Below are positions 52,106-59,584 of a DNA stretch of 64,000 nt, piece by piece; the first letter of the stretch is position 1; every line of letters starts with the position of its first letter. The notes beneath the pieces are model-generated. The model did no database searches. It was not told the origin of the DNA and saw only the letters and a list, made by a program, of their open reading frames with translations. The position numbers and the translations under genes were made by a program. This stretch comes from Euzebya tangerina (GTDB taxonomy: Bacteria > Actinomycetota > Nitriliruptoria > Euzebyales > Euzebyaceae): the NCBI RefSeq assembly GCF_003074135.1, contig NZ_PPDK01000001.1, forward strand, positions 2,170,001-2,234,000, given 5' to 3'.

Positions 52106-52957
52106 CTACCGCGGTCCGGGCCCCTGGCACCGGCGACACCAGTACGTCACGCGAGCCTGATCGCCCAGGGAGGCCACGTCGATCGGGGACCCGCACCGAG
52201 GGCAGGGTCGCCCGCCCTTGCCGTAGACCCAGACCGCGTCAGACCCGCGCCGCCCTGCCCGACGCACGTCCTCCGGCCGCCGGGTCGTGATGCGCTGGGG
52301 ACCGCCGTGGGCCACGTTGGCCCGGAGGAGGTCCGAGGCGGTCTGCAGCAGCTGGCGCCGGACGGGCTCGTCCACCTCCTCCACGGGTGTCCAGGGGTCG
52401 ACCGCGTGGATGAACAGCACCTCGTTCTTGTAGACGTTCCCGACGCCGGCCATGACCCGCTGGTCGAGCAGCGCCTCCCCGATGGCCGTCTCGGGTCGGG
52501 CGGCCATGCGCCGCTCCGCCTCCTCGAGGTCGACGGGCCCGGTGGCATCACCCTCCAGTGGATCGGGGCCGAGCGCCGCCAACGACCGGTGCCGATCGAC
52601 CTGGGCGCGGGACAGCAGCTCGATCACCGGCGCGCTGAACAGCACGGCCTCGATCTCCTGCGTTGCGATCACCACCCGCGCATGTCGTGCCGGCTTGCGC
52701 CACGATCGGCCCGGCTCGTACAGGTGCCACGAGCCGGTCATCATCATGTGGGTGTGCAGGCACAGGTCGCTGGGTTCGAACCAGTGGAGGAGGTGCTTGC
52801 CGCGAGCCTGGACCTCCCGTGTCCGTTGGCCGACCAGGCGCTCGGGGACCAGACGCCGCACCTGTGTCACGGAGGTCCGCACAGCGGTCACGGTCTTGCC
52901 GGCCAAGGCCGCGTCCAACGACTTGGCGGACCGGAAGATGGTGTCCCCTTCGGGCAT
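52106..52957 (-). CDS. nei: Endonuclease VIII/Nei-type DNA glycosylase
   Basis: 283-aa bifunctional glycosylase/AP lyase for oxidised pyrimidines. MPEGDTIFRSAKSL gives catalytic Pro2 (N-terminal imine) and Glu3; RGKHLLHWF carries the conserved lysine; the helix-two-turn-helix near 155-185 contains LDQRVMAGVGNVYKNE; a zinc finger CPRCGSPIDVASLGDQARVTYWCRRC closes the protein. The MPEGDT form separates Nei from Fpg (MPELPE). ATG 52957 is required for Pro2; two upstream codons in frame are not. Pairing with lhr suggests a shared repair role, as in mycobacteria. Confidence 0.92.
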   Translation of the reverse strand: MPEGDTIFRSAKSLDAALAGKTVTAVRTSVTQVRRLVPERLVGQRTREVQARGKHLLHWFEPSDLCLHTHMMMTGSWHLYEPGRSWRKPARHARVVIATQEIEAVLFSAPVIELLSRAQVDRHRSLAALGPDPLEGDATGPVDLEEAERRMAARPETAIGEALLDQRVMAGVGNVYKNEVLFIHAVDPWTPVEEVDEPVRRQLLQTASDLLRANVAHGGPQRITTRRPEDVRRAGRRGSDAVWVYGKGGRPCPRCGSPIDVASLGDQARVTYWCRRCQGPGPR

Positions 52958-53103
52958 CCGCACACCGTATGGCGGCGCATCGGCCCGCGCCCAGGCGCCA
53001 TCCCACCCCAGTGTTACGACCTTGTATCAGACGAGAGGACTTCAGTCTCTTCCCAGTAGTGTCGATAGCAGTGAGTGAGCGACCAGCCCAGGAAGGGGCA
53101 GAC

Positions 53104-53304
53104 ATGGAACAGATCCGGATCGACCGGCGACGTTCACGTCTGCGGGCGCTCAAGCGGCGCACCCGGGACCTGATGGCCGCGCAGCCACTCCGGTACAGCG
53201 CGGGAGGGGCCGACGTGGATGAGGAGTTGCTCGGACGCATCGATCGTGTGTTGGCCGAGGCATCGGATGGCTCAGGCGTTGGCCCGACCCCACGGCCGGC
53301 CTGA
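53104..53304 (+). CDS. Small basic protein, unknown
   Basis: 66 aa. The first 30 residues are strongly basic (IRIDRRRSRLRALKRRTRDLMAAQP), the remainder acidic (GGADVDEELLGRIDRVLAEASDG). A good ribosome site (GGAAGGGG) precedes ATG 53104. No family recognised; no secretion signal or membrane segment. Could bind nucleic acid through the basic half; that is only a suggestion. Confidence 0.55.
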   Translation: MEQIRIDRRRSRLRALKRRTRDLMAAQPLRYSAGGADVDEELLGRIDRVLAEASDGSGVGPTPRPA

Positions 53305-53367
53305 TCGCACGGGGCCGGCCTGACCCACGGGGTAGACCCGGCCCGCTCGACCCAGCCAACACCGCGC

Positions 53368-53373
53368 TACCGT
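53368..53373 (+). promoter_or_regulatory. -10 element TACCGT of the FKBP lipoprotein gene
   Basis: TACCGT is nine bases before ATG 53383 with no Shine-Dalgarno sequence. Confidence 0.35.
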
Positions 53374-53382
53374 CGGCGCGAC

Positions 53383-54441
53383 ATGTTCACGAACCTGCGC
53401 CCTACGCGCGTCCTGTTGTTGTTGCTGATGACCGTGGCGCTGGTGGCGACCGGCTGTGCGGATGCCGAGGACGGGGCGGCCACCGTCGACGAGGACCAGA
53501 CGGCCGCTGATGAGCCCTCGGCGGCTCCTGCGGACGGGGACGAGGGGGCTCCTGAGGACGGGGCGGGCTCGGAGGCTGCCGCCGGGACGCCGGACGGCCC
53601 TGCCACATCGACGGACAGCGCTGGGGTCGAGGTCACGGGCGAGCCGGGAACCAAGCCGGAGGTATCCCTGCCGGGTGGCGAACCCCCGACCGAGCTCGTG
53701 GTCGTCGATCTGATCGAGGGCGACGGCGATCAGGTTCCCGAGGGGGCTACGGTGACAACCGACTACGTCGGGGTGTCGTGGCTCAACGACGGGGTGGAGT
53801 TCGACTCCTCTTGGGACCGTGGCGAGCCGGCGACGTTCCCCCTCAACGGCGTGATCCCCGGCTGGACGAACGGGATTCCGGGCATGCGAGAAGGCGGCCG
53901 GCGCCTGCTGATCATCCCGCCCGACCAGGCGTACGGGGCACAGGCGCCCTCACCCGACATCGCCGCCAACGACACGCTGGTGTTCGTCATCGACATGGTC
54001 TCCTTCGAGCGGCCGCCCGAGCCGGTCGAGCCTGGCACGGACGATGCTGGCGTCGAGGTCAGCGGGGAGCCTGGCGAAGAGCCGCAGATCACCCTCCCGG
54101 GCGGTGAGCCGCCGGCCGAGTTGCTGGTCGTGGACCTCATCGAGGGGGACGGGGAGGAGGCCCCGGCGGGCTCGATCGTCACCACGCAGTACGTCGGCGT
54201 CTCGTGGACGAACGACGGCGAGAAGTTCGACGCGTCGTGGGACCGGGGAGAGCCAGCCACCTTCCCGCTCAGCAACGTCATCGAGGGGTGGACCCGCGGA
54301 ATCCCGGGTATGCGGGTTGGTGGACGGAGGCTGCTGGTCATCCCACCCGAGCAGGCCTACGGTGCCGAAGCTCGTGGCGAGGACATCGCACCGAACGACA
54401 CCTTGGTCTTCGTCATCGATCTGGTCGACGTCAACCAGTAG
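53383..54441 (+). CDS. Double-domain FKBP-type peptidyl-prolyl isomerase lipoprotein
   Basis: 352 aa. Signal peptide RVLLLLLMTVALVATGCAD with lipobox Cys at about 25, so anchored outside the membrane. An Asp/Glu/Ala-rich spacer (26-85) leads to two FKBP domains, about 95-210 and 225-350, each with VxxDYVGVSWxNDGxxFDSSWDRGEPATFPL and GWTxGIPGMRxGGRRLLxIPPxQAYGA. The two are about 70% alike by eye, indicating tandem duplication. The protein should assist folding of exported proteins. Confidence 0.9.
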   Translation: MFTNLRPTRVLLLLLMTVALVATGCADAEDGAATVDEDQTAADEPSAAPADGDEGAPEDGAGSEAAAGTPDGPATSTDSAGVEVTGEPGTKPEVSLPGGEPPTELVVVDLIEGDGDQVPEGATVTTDYVGVSWLNDGVEFDSSWDRGEPATFPLNGVIPGWTNGIPGMREGGRRLLIIPPDQAYGAQAPSPDIAANDTLVFVIDMVSFERPPEPVEPGTDDAGVEVSGEPGEEPQITLPGGEPPAELLVVDLIEGDGEEAPAGSIVTTQYVGVSWTNDGEKFDASWDRGEPATFPLSNVIEGWTRGIPGMRVGGRRLLVIPPEQAYGAEARGEDIAPNDTLVFVIDLVDVNQ

Positions 54442-54504
54442 TCAACCTGTAAACAGCCCATCCGACCTCTGATCCACCAACCCCCACGACGAAGGACCCG
54501 TCAC

Positions 54505-54900
54505 ATGTCAGCCGTCCAGGTAGCCGGCCAGAAGACCGACAAGCCCGTCATCACCCTCCCCGGCGGTGAGCCGCCGACCGAACTGGAGATCACGGATCTG
54601 ATCGAGGGGGATGGTGCGGAGGTGCCCGCGCAGGCCACGGTCACCGTGCACTACGTCGGCGTGTCGTGGAAGAACGGGGGCCAGCAGTTCGACGCCTCGT
54701 GGGACCGCGGCGACACGATCAGCTTCGGCCTGAACCAGGTCATCGCCGGCTGGACGAAGGGGATCCCGGGGATGAAGGTCGGGGGTCGCCGGATGCTCGT
54801 CATCCCGCCGGACATGGGCTACGGCGCCCAGTCGCCGACGCCTGCGATCGCCCCGAACGACACTCTGGTCTTCGTGATCGACCTGGTGGCCGTTCGCTAG
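54505..54900 (+). CDS. Single-domain cytosolic FKBP-type peptidyl-prolyl isomerase
   Basis: 131 aa with no signal peptide. One FKBP domain (about 20-131): VTVHYVGVSWKNGGQQFDASWDRGDTISFGLNQVIAGWTKGIPGMKVGGRRMLVIPPDMGYGAQ. Very similar to both domains of the preceding lipoprotein, including the introductory KPVITLPGGEPPTELEITDLIEGDG, so all three domains derive from one ancestor. ATG 54505 is preceded by CGAAGGA. Separate translation, 63 bp after the lipoprotein stop. Confidence 0.9.
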   Translation: MSAVQVAGQKTDKPVITLPGGEPPTELEITDLIEGDGAEVPAQATVTVHYVGVSWKNGGQQFDASWDRGDTISFGLNQVIAGWTKGIPGMKVGGRRMLVIPPDMGYGAQSPTPAIAPNDTLVFVIDLVAVR

Positions 54901-54904
54901 CGGC

Positions 54905-55465
54905 CTAGTTCAGCTCGGGGTTGTCCGTGGCGGTCGACAACAGGCCGCCCTGACGCCTGAGCACCCGCTCCCAGAGGCTGTCGAGTTCGGCGGCGAACAC
55001 GTCGTCGGCCTCACCCTTCACGACGAACCAGCTGCCCGCTTCGATCTCGTCGGCCAGCTGACCCGGACCCCAGCCCGAGTACCCGGCGAAGACCCTGAAG
55101 GCCGGCGCCTCGGCCAGCGTGGCCACCGGATCGCCTGAGAGCGCCAGCACGCCCACGTCACCAACCACACGCCGGTCCTCGTCGAAGGCGGAGAGGTCCC
55201 GGGCCCTGGCAAGGACGACGGCCGACTCCGGCTGCACCGGTCCGCCGACGAAGATGACCGGCGGGTCGGTGTTGTTCAGGGCGAGACGCTCGGCGGTCAT
55301 GGCCTCGGCCAACGTCAGCTCGCTGGGCTGGTTCAGGACAAGCCCGGCAGAGCCCTCCTCGTCGTGCTCGAGCAGCAGCACGACGCTGCCTGCGAAGTTG
55401 GGGTCCGAGAGTGCCGGAGTGGCGACGAGGAGTCTGCCTCTGGCGGGCTGCAGCAGATCGGACAA
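54905..55465 (-). CDS. yqgE: YqgE/AlgH family protein
   Basis: 186-aa cytosolic protein of the YqgE/AlgH (DUF179) family: ARGRLLVATPALSDPNFAGSVVLLLEHDEEGSAGLVLNQPSE (about 8-49) and the later FAGYSGWGPGQLADEIEAGSWFV are the hallmark blocks. Function unknown; the fold is related to transcriptional regulators. Only a TTG at 55465 is available as start. It lies three bases past the 3' end of tRNA-Arg on the same strand, so the GGGG of the tRNA acceptor stem would have to serve as Shine-Dalgarno. Confidence 0.85.
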   Translation of the reverse strand: MSDLLQPARGRLLVATPALSDPNFAGSVVLLLEHDEEGSAGLVLNQPSELTLAEAMTAERLALNNTDPPVIFVGGPVQPESAVVLARARDLSAFDEDRRVVGDVGVLALSGDPVATLAEAPAFRVFAGYSGWGPGQLADEIEAGSWFVVKGEADDVFAAELDSLWERVLRRQGGLLSTATDNPELN

Positions 55466-55467
55466 AG

Positions 55468-55540
55468 CGCCCCAGGAAGGAATCGAACCTCCGACACCTG
55501 GTTCCGGAAACCAGTGCTCTATCCCCTGAGCTACTGGGGC
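55468..55540 (-). tRNA. tRNA-Arg (anticodon CCG)
   Basis: 73-nt cloverleaf read on the minus strand. Acceptor GCCCCAG/CTGGGGC, D-arm GCTC/GAGC, anticodon stem CTGGT/ACCAG with loop TTCCGGA (anticodon CCG, reads CGG), T-arm GGAGG-TTCGATT-CCTTC, discriminator G. CCA is not encoded. Confidence 0.95.
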
Positions 55541-55602
55541 AGGGGCCCGTGAATGCTAGCCGGTTGTGGTTCCGGTCGCTGCGCGCCCGGCGCCCCAGGA
55601 AG
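55541..55602. repeat. 62-bp direct repeat, copy 1 (upstream of tRNA-Arg)
   Basis: Identical to 55669-55730. Together with the neighbouring tRNA sequence, 55488-55602 and 55616-55730 match over 115 bases with one substitution (55520/55648). It includes the upstream region of the intact tRNA and the 3' acceptor end of the damaged copy. Confidence 0.95.
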
Positions 55603-55668
55603 ACGGTGTTCGATGCCTCCGACACCTGGTTCCGGAAACCAGTGCTCCATCCCCTGAGCTACTGGGGC
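55591..55668 (-). pseudogene. Damaged tRNA-Arg (CCG) copy with broken T-arm
   Basis: Acceptor stem, D-arm and anticodon arm match the intact gene except one base (55648), but the T-arm GGAGG-TTCGATT-CCTTC is replaced by a longer sequence without a TTCGA loop, making the copy 78 nt. It cannot form a normal T-stem and is probably not a working tRNA. Confidence 0.85.
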
Positions 55669-55730
55669 AGGGGCCCGTGAATGCTAGCCGGTTGTGGTTC
55701 CGGTCGCTGCGCGCCCGGCGCCCCAGGAAG
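55669..55730. repeat. 62-bp direct repeat, copy 2
   Basis: Exact second copy, ending in the 12-base tRNA 3' fragment CGCCCCAGGAAG (55719-55730), the third occurrence of the tRNA 3' end in this stretch. Confidence 0.95.
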
Positions 55731-55739
55731 GCCCACCGA

Positions 55740-56588
55740 TCAGCCGCGCTGCATCACCGACAGGCCCTTGGCGAAGGGGTTGTGATCGGCGATCACCGTC
55801 AGATCCGGCCCCTCTGCCGGGACCGACTCCTGCTGCTCGACGTAGAAGCGCCACGACGGCCGCTGGAGCTGCTCGTACACGCGGGCGAAGACCAGAGCGG
55901 CGTCCGCGCCCGGCCAGTCCTCGCCCAGCACGTCCGTCGGCAACCCAGGGTCCTGGAACAAGAACGATCGCCACTCGTGGATCAGGCGCAAGCGCATCCC
56001 CATGGCCTCCCCGGGCTCAGCGGATGGTGTGACGCCCGACCACCGTTCCAGGAATGCCGTGTGCCCGTCTCGCAACTCCTCCAGCTCCCAGGCCCGGGCG
56101 GCCAGCGCCGCACTGTCCTCGACCAGAACCTCGTCCAGCCACTCGACCGACGACTCGAGCCCCGGTACCCCGGACACGAGGGAACGAGCACTCTCGGGAT
56201 GCGGATGCGGGTGCGCCCAGACACCGTCCTGGACCAGTCCGTATCCCAGCCACTCGAGCGCGGCCAGCGTGTCACCGTCCCGCAACGTCGGGCAGAGCAG
56301 CAGCCGCCAGCGGCCGTCCCACTCCTGGCCCTTGAGCCGATAGATGCGTGTGGCCGCCTCCTCCAGTCGCGCAACGCCCTTCTCCGTCAAGCGATACGCG
56401 GCGTACCGACCGGCCTTTCGCGGCTCGACCCACCCCTCCGCCGTCATTCGGTGCAGGGCCGTCCGCACGGCGGGGGCGGAGAAGTCGAGCGTCTCCATGC
56501 ATGCGGTCAGCGTTGACAGCCAGGCCTCCCCTCCCGCCGGTCGGACCAGGTCGCCGAAGACGGTGAAGAGCGCTGACCTGGCCTTCAC
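55740..56588 (-). CDS. PaaX-family transcriptional regulator
   Basis: 282 aa. An N-terminal winged helix (about 1-75: SALFTVFGDLVRP...FSAPAVRTALHRMTAEGWVEPRKAGRYAAYRLTEKG), a central PaaX domain (RIYRLKGQEWDGRWRLLLCPT) and the C-terminal PaaX_C region (LRLIHEWRSFLFQDPGLPTDVLGEDWPG). PaaX binds phenylacetyl-CoA and represses aromatic-acid catabolism in enterobacteria; actinobacterial members regulate varied acyl-CoA pathways. No paa genes are here; the fused acyl-CoA dehydrogenase 5 kb away is the closest fatty-acyl enzyme. Divergent from the lipoprotein gene. Confidence 0.85.
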   Translation of the reverse strand: MKARSALFTVFGDLVRPAGGEAWLSTLTACMETLDFSAPAVRTALHRMTAEGWVEPRKAGRYAAYRLTEKGVARLEEAATRIYRLKGQEWDGRWRLLLCPTLRDGDTLAALEWLGYGLVQDGVWAHPHPHPESARSLVSGVPGLESSVEWLDEVLVEDSAALAARAWELEELRDGHTAFLERWSGVTPSAEPGEAMGMRLRLIHEWRSFLFQDPGLPTDVLGEDWPGADAALVFARVYEQLQRPSWRFYVEQQESVPAEGPDLTVIADHNPFAKGLSVMQRG

Positions 56589-56736
56589 CGACGATCTCCT
56601 GGGACATGAGTCACCTGTGACAGTTTAGTACGTCAGTCGTAGGTATCCGTAACACGTGCTGCCGTGGTGGTCCAAGCGTGCCGTCTATCCGCCGGGAGCG
56701 GGGTAAGTGTCATGGTTACGGGTACAACCGTGGGTC

Positions 56737-57270
56737 GTGAGCCTTCTTCGCGTCGTTCCCGTCCTGCTGCTGGTCCTGCTCGTCGCATGCGGGGAGACAC
56801 CCGGCGATGTCCTTCCCGATCCACGAGACGGACGGAGTGGCGTGCAGTTCTCGGGACGCCTCAATGATCGGCAGGTCGCCGTCAGCGACGGCTTGCCGGA
56901 GGTCAACTTCAGCGACTGCGACATCAACGATGGCCCGGACGACGACGTCTGCATCATCACCGAGGACGTGAACGGCGAACTCGTCGTCATCGTCTTCGAG
57001 AACCCGGACGTCCTGGTCGAGGGAGCCGAGCTCCGCATCGAGGACCCGCCCTGCGCCGATGACCAGGCGTGCGATGCGGTGACCGATGCCGCCATCGTCG
57101 ACGTCCAGGTCGGGACCGGGCCCCGCGTGCGGGCCGTCTCCGGCAACCTCCAGATCGAGGTCGCCGTCCCCGAGGCCCGCTATCGCGGCGAGTTCGACCT
57201 CCGCCTGCCTGACGGCGGGACGCTCAACGCGACCTTCGACCTGGTGCCTCGACCGGAGGAGATCTCCTAA
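56737..57270 (+). CDS. Small lipoprotein, unknown
   Basis: 177 aa. Signal peptide LLRVVPVLLLVLLVACGE with a standard lipobox (LVAC), so anchored outside the membrane. The remainder is acidic and strand-rich with two Cys pairs (FSDCDINDGPDDDVCI and PPCADDQACDAV), likely disulfides. No family recognised. GTG 56737 chosen because it gives a proper signal peptide; an upstream GTG at 56707 would add ten residues. Its stop overlaps the convergent hot-dog gene's stop. Confidence 0.65.
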   Translation: MSLLRVVPVLLLVLLVACGETPGDVLPDPRDGRSGVQFSGRLNDRQVAVSDGLPEVNFSDCDINDGPDDDVCIITEDVNGELVVIVFENPDVLVEGAELRIEDPPCADDQACDAVTDAAIVDVQVGTGPRVRAVSGNLQIEVAVPEARYRGEFDLRLPDGGTLNATFDLVPRPEEIS

Positions 57271-57629
57271 CCGGACTCCGGCAGCGTCTGGGTGAGCGTG
57301 GCCGAGGCGGCCGCACGATCTCCGGCCTTGATGACCACGTCGGTGACCATCTTGTGGCTGCTGGCCTCGGTGACAGTCGCCCGCAACTCCACGGCACTGC
57401 CGACGGGCACGGCGAAGTGATGCTCGAGGCTCACCGCAGCCACCTCGGGGTAGGACCCCTCTCCCATCATCAGCGACGAGATGAAGCGCGACACCTCCTC
57501 GACATCGCGGATCATGGCTCCCGTCCCGTAGGTGCCCTCCCGGTCAGCCGGCGCGCCAGTTGGCCGGTCGTCATCCGCGACGGTGCTGCGCATCGTGATC
57601 GTTGTTCCAGTGCTGACAGTTGGCATCAT
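57267..57629 (-). CDS. Hot-dog-fold thioesterase-like protein A
   Basis: 120 aa. TGAMIRDVEEVSRFISSLMMGEGSYPEVAAVSLEHHFAVPVGSAVELRATVTEASSHKMVTDVVIKAGDRAAASATLTQTL reads as a single hot-dog domain with the long helix and following strands; it resembles FlK-type acyl-CoA thioesterases. Its ATG overlaps the cupin stop in ATGA (57629-57626), so they are coupled. Substrate unknown. A second hot-dog gene lies 2 kb away. Confidence 0.65.
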   Translation of the reverse strand: MMPTVSTGTTITMRSTVADDDRPTGAPADREGTYGTGAMIRDVEEVSRFISSLMMGEGSYPEVAAVSLEHHFAVPVGSAVELRATVTEASSHKMVTDVVIKAGDRAAASATLTQTLPESG

Positions 57630-58096
57630 CCACTCCCAAGGGTGCGACGTAGTCGGTCGACGAGCCCTGGCCGGGCCGCCTCTGCTTCATGCTCTGCGAT
57701 GGCCACGGGACTGGCCCCGATCGCGAGGACCGGGGTTTCGTCCGGCGGGCTGGTCACGACCTGCAGGATGAGCGGGTCCGCGGACAGGTTTCGCAAGCCG
57801 TGCGGAACCCCGGCGGGAACCAGGATCGCCTGGAGCGCCGTGAGGGTGACCTCGCCGTCGTCGGTCACGACCCAGGCTTGGCCGCCGAGGACGGTGTACA
57901 CGGCGTCAGCCGTCTCGAACGTCCGTGCCTCGACGGTCTGCTGTGGCTCGAGGCAGATCACGTCCAGCGCCAAGACGTCCGTCAGCATGGCCCGTCGCGA
58001 CGTGGGCCCGTCGACGTCGAACTCCACGTAGTCCCGGAGGTCCACCGGCTTCGGTTCGGTCGACACGCCGTCGCCTGGCCCGTCGGCATTGCTCAT
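57626..58096 (-). CDS. Cupin-domain protein
   Basis: 156 aa. ALDVICLEPQQTVEARTFETADAVYTVLGGQAWVVTDDGEVTLTALQAILVPAGVPHGLRNLSADPLILQVVTSPP (about 44-120) is a small beta-barrel cupin with the second-motif PAGVPHGLRN; only one clear metal-site His is present, so catalysis is doubtful and a binding role possible. TACCCT eight bases before ATG 58096 suggests a leaderless start. Divergent from pepA with overlapping promoters. Confidence 0.75.
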   Translation of the reverse strand: MSNADGPGDGVSTEPKPVDLRDYVEFDVDGPTSRRAMLTDVLALDVICLEPQQTVEARTFETADAVYTVLGGQAWVVTDDGEVTLTALQAILVPAGVPHGLRNLSADPLILQVVTSPPDETPVLAIGASPVAIAEHEAEAARPGLVDRLRRTLGSG

Positions 58097-58104
58097 GGAG
58101 TGGG

Positions 58105-58114
58105 AGGGTAGCCT
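58105..58114. promoter_or_regulatory. Overlapping divergent -10 elements for cupin and pepA
   Basis: Minus strand TACCCT (58110-58105) precedes ATG 58096 by eight bases; plus strand TAGCCT (58109-58114) precedes GTG 58122 by seven. The hexamers overlap by two bases, so polymerase cannot occupy both at once. Confidence 0.5.
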
Positions 58115-58121
58115 GCGCGAC

Positions 58122-59570
58122 GTGACTACCAGCCTCACCCACACCACCGGCCCACTCACCGACGCCGACGCTGATGCGATCGCCGCCCTGATCCCTGCCG
58201 ACGAGGACGCCCGAGCCGCGATCCTCACGCCGCTCGGGGAGTCGCTCGGCGTCGACCTGGCCGCCGCCATCGCCGCAGTCGACGTCACCGGCGAAGCTGG
58301 CGATGTCGCGCGCATTCCAGTCGGAGGTCGCCTGCTGGTGCTCTGTGGGACGGGCCAGTCGCCGGACGCCGAAGCGCTGCGCAAGGCCGCGGGCCGCGCG
58401 GTCCGCAACGCGCCGAAGGACAGCTCCGTCGCCGTTCTCGCAGAGGGGTCCGTGGAGGAGGTCCAGGCCATCGCGGAGGGTGCCGGACTGGGCGCCTACG
58501 CCTACACGACGTACCGCAAGAAGCCCCACGAGGTCCCGACCGTCAGTGGCGTCGTGATCATCAGCGACGTCGAGGGTGCGGCTGACGCGGTTTCCCGTGC
58601 GGCGGTTGTGGCGACAGCGGTGAGCGCGGCGCGCGACATGGTCAACTGCCCGCCGGAGCACAAGCGGCCTCCGACGCTCGCCGCGACCATGAGCGAGCTG
58701 GTCGCCGACTCGGGCGTGACGGTCAAGATCTTCGACGAGGACGAGCTGGTCGAGGGCGGCTTCGGCGGGATCATGGGCGTCGGCAGGGGGTCCTCGGAGC
58801 CACCTCGACTGGTTGAGCTCACCTACGAGCCCGACGGGTGGGAGACCCACGTCGCGATCATCGGGAAGGGGATCACGTTCGACTCGGGTGGCCTCTCGCT
58901 CAAGCCGTGGAAGTCCATGCTGACGATGAAGTGCGACATGGCTGGTGCGGCTGCGGTGGCCGCAACGCTCTCGGCCTGTGCGGCCACAGGCGTGTCGGCA
59001 AAGGTGACCGGGTTGTGTGCCCTGGCGGAGAACATGCCCTCGGGCTCAGCCACCCGTCCCAGTGACGTCCTGGTGCACCGGGGCGGCTCGACGGTCGAGG
59101 TGATGAACACGGACGCGGAGGGCCGACTGGTGATGGCCGACGCGCTGGCCTACGCCAACGAGTCGGAGCCCGACGTGTTGATCGACCTGGCGACCTTGAC
59201 CGGTGCCCAGGTGGTGTCCCTCGGGGACGACGTGGCCGCGATCATGGGGACCGACGAGGGGCTGGTCGGTGCGCTCGAGGCCGCCGCCGAGGCGGCGGGC
59301 GAGCAGATCTGGGAACTCCCGCTTGTCGAGGCCTACACCGAGACGCTCAAGTCGACGGTGGCCGACCTGAAGAACATCGGGAAGCCCGGTCACGCGGGGA
59401 CGATAACCGCCGGGCTGTTCCTCAAGCACTTCGCCGGCGACGAGGTGCCGTGGGCGCACCTGGACATCGCTGGCCCGGCCTTCCGGGAGGCCACGGACGG
59501 GGCCTATCTGAGCGCGGGCGGCACCGGCTTCGGGGTGCGTACCCTCCTGCGCTACCTCACCAGCCTGTAG
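58122..59570 (+). CDS. pepA: Leucyl aminopeptidase (M17 family)
   Basis: 482-aa cytosolic di-zinc aminopeptidase. The catalytic domain begins near 170 (RDMVNCPPEHKRPPTLA). GKGITFDSGGLSLKPWKSMLTMKCDMAGAA holds the zinc ligands Lys and Asp and the substrate lysine; the signature NTDAEGRLVMADAL holds the Asp/Glu ligands and the catalytic Arg; KNIGKPGHAGTITAGLFLKHF follows. N-terminal 160 residues are the usual macro-like domain. GTG 58122 is preferred because a -10 element lies just upstream; reading farther would overlap the cupin gene. Confidence 0.93.
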   Translation: MTTSLTHTTGPLTDADADAIAALIPADEDARAAILTPLGESLGVDLAAAIAAVDVTGEAGDVARIPVGGRLLVLCGTGQSPDAEALRKAAGRAVRNAPKDSSVAVLAEGSVEEVQAIAEGAGLGAYAYTTYRKKPHEVPTVSGVVIISDVEGAADAVSRAAVVATAVSAARDMVNCPPEHKRPPTLAATMSELVADSGVTVKIFDEDELVEGGFGGIMGVGRGSSEPPRLVELTYEPDGWETHVAIIGKGITFDSGGLSLKPWKSMLTMKCDMAGAAAVAATLSACAATGVSAKVTGLCALAENMPSGSATRPSDVLVHRGGSTVEVMNTDAEGRLVMADALAYANESEPDVLIDLATLTGAQVVSLGDDVAAIMGTDEGLVGALEAAAEAAGEQIWELPLVEAYTETLKSTVADLKNIGKPGHAGTITAGLFLKHFAGDEVPWAHLDIAGPAFREATDGAYLSAGGTGFGVRTLLRYLTSL

Positions 59571-59584
59571 CGGCTCGGCCGCCG

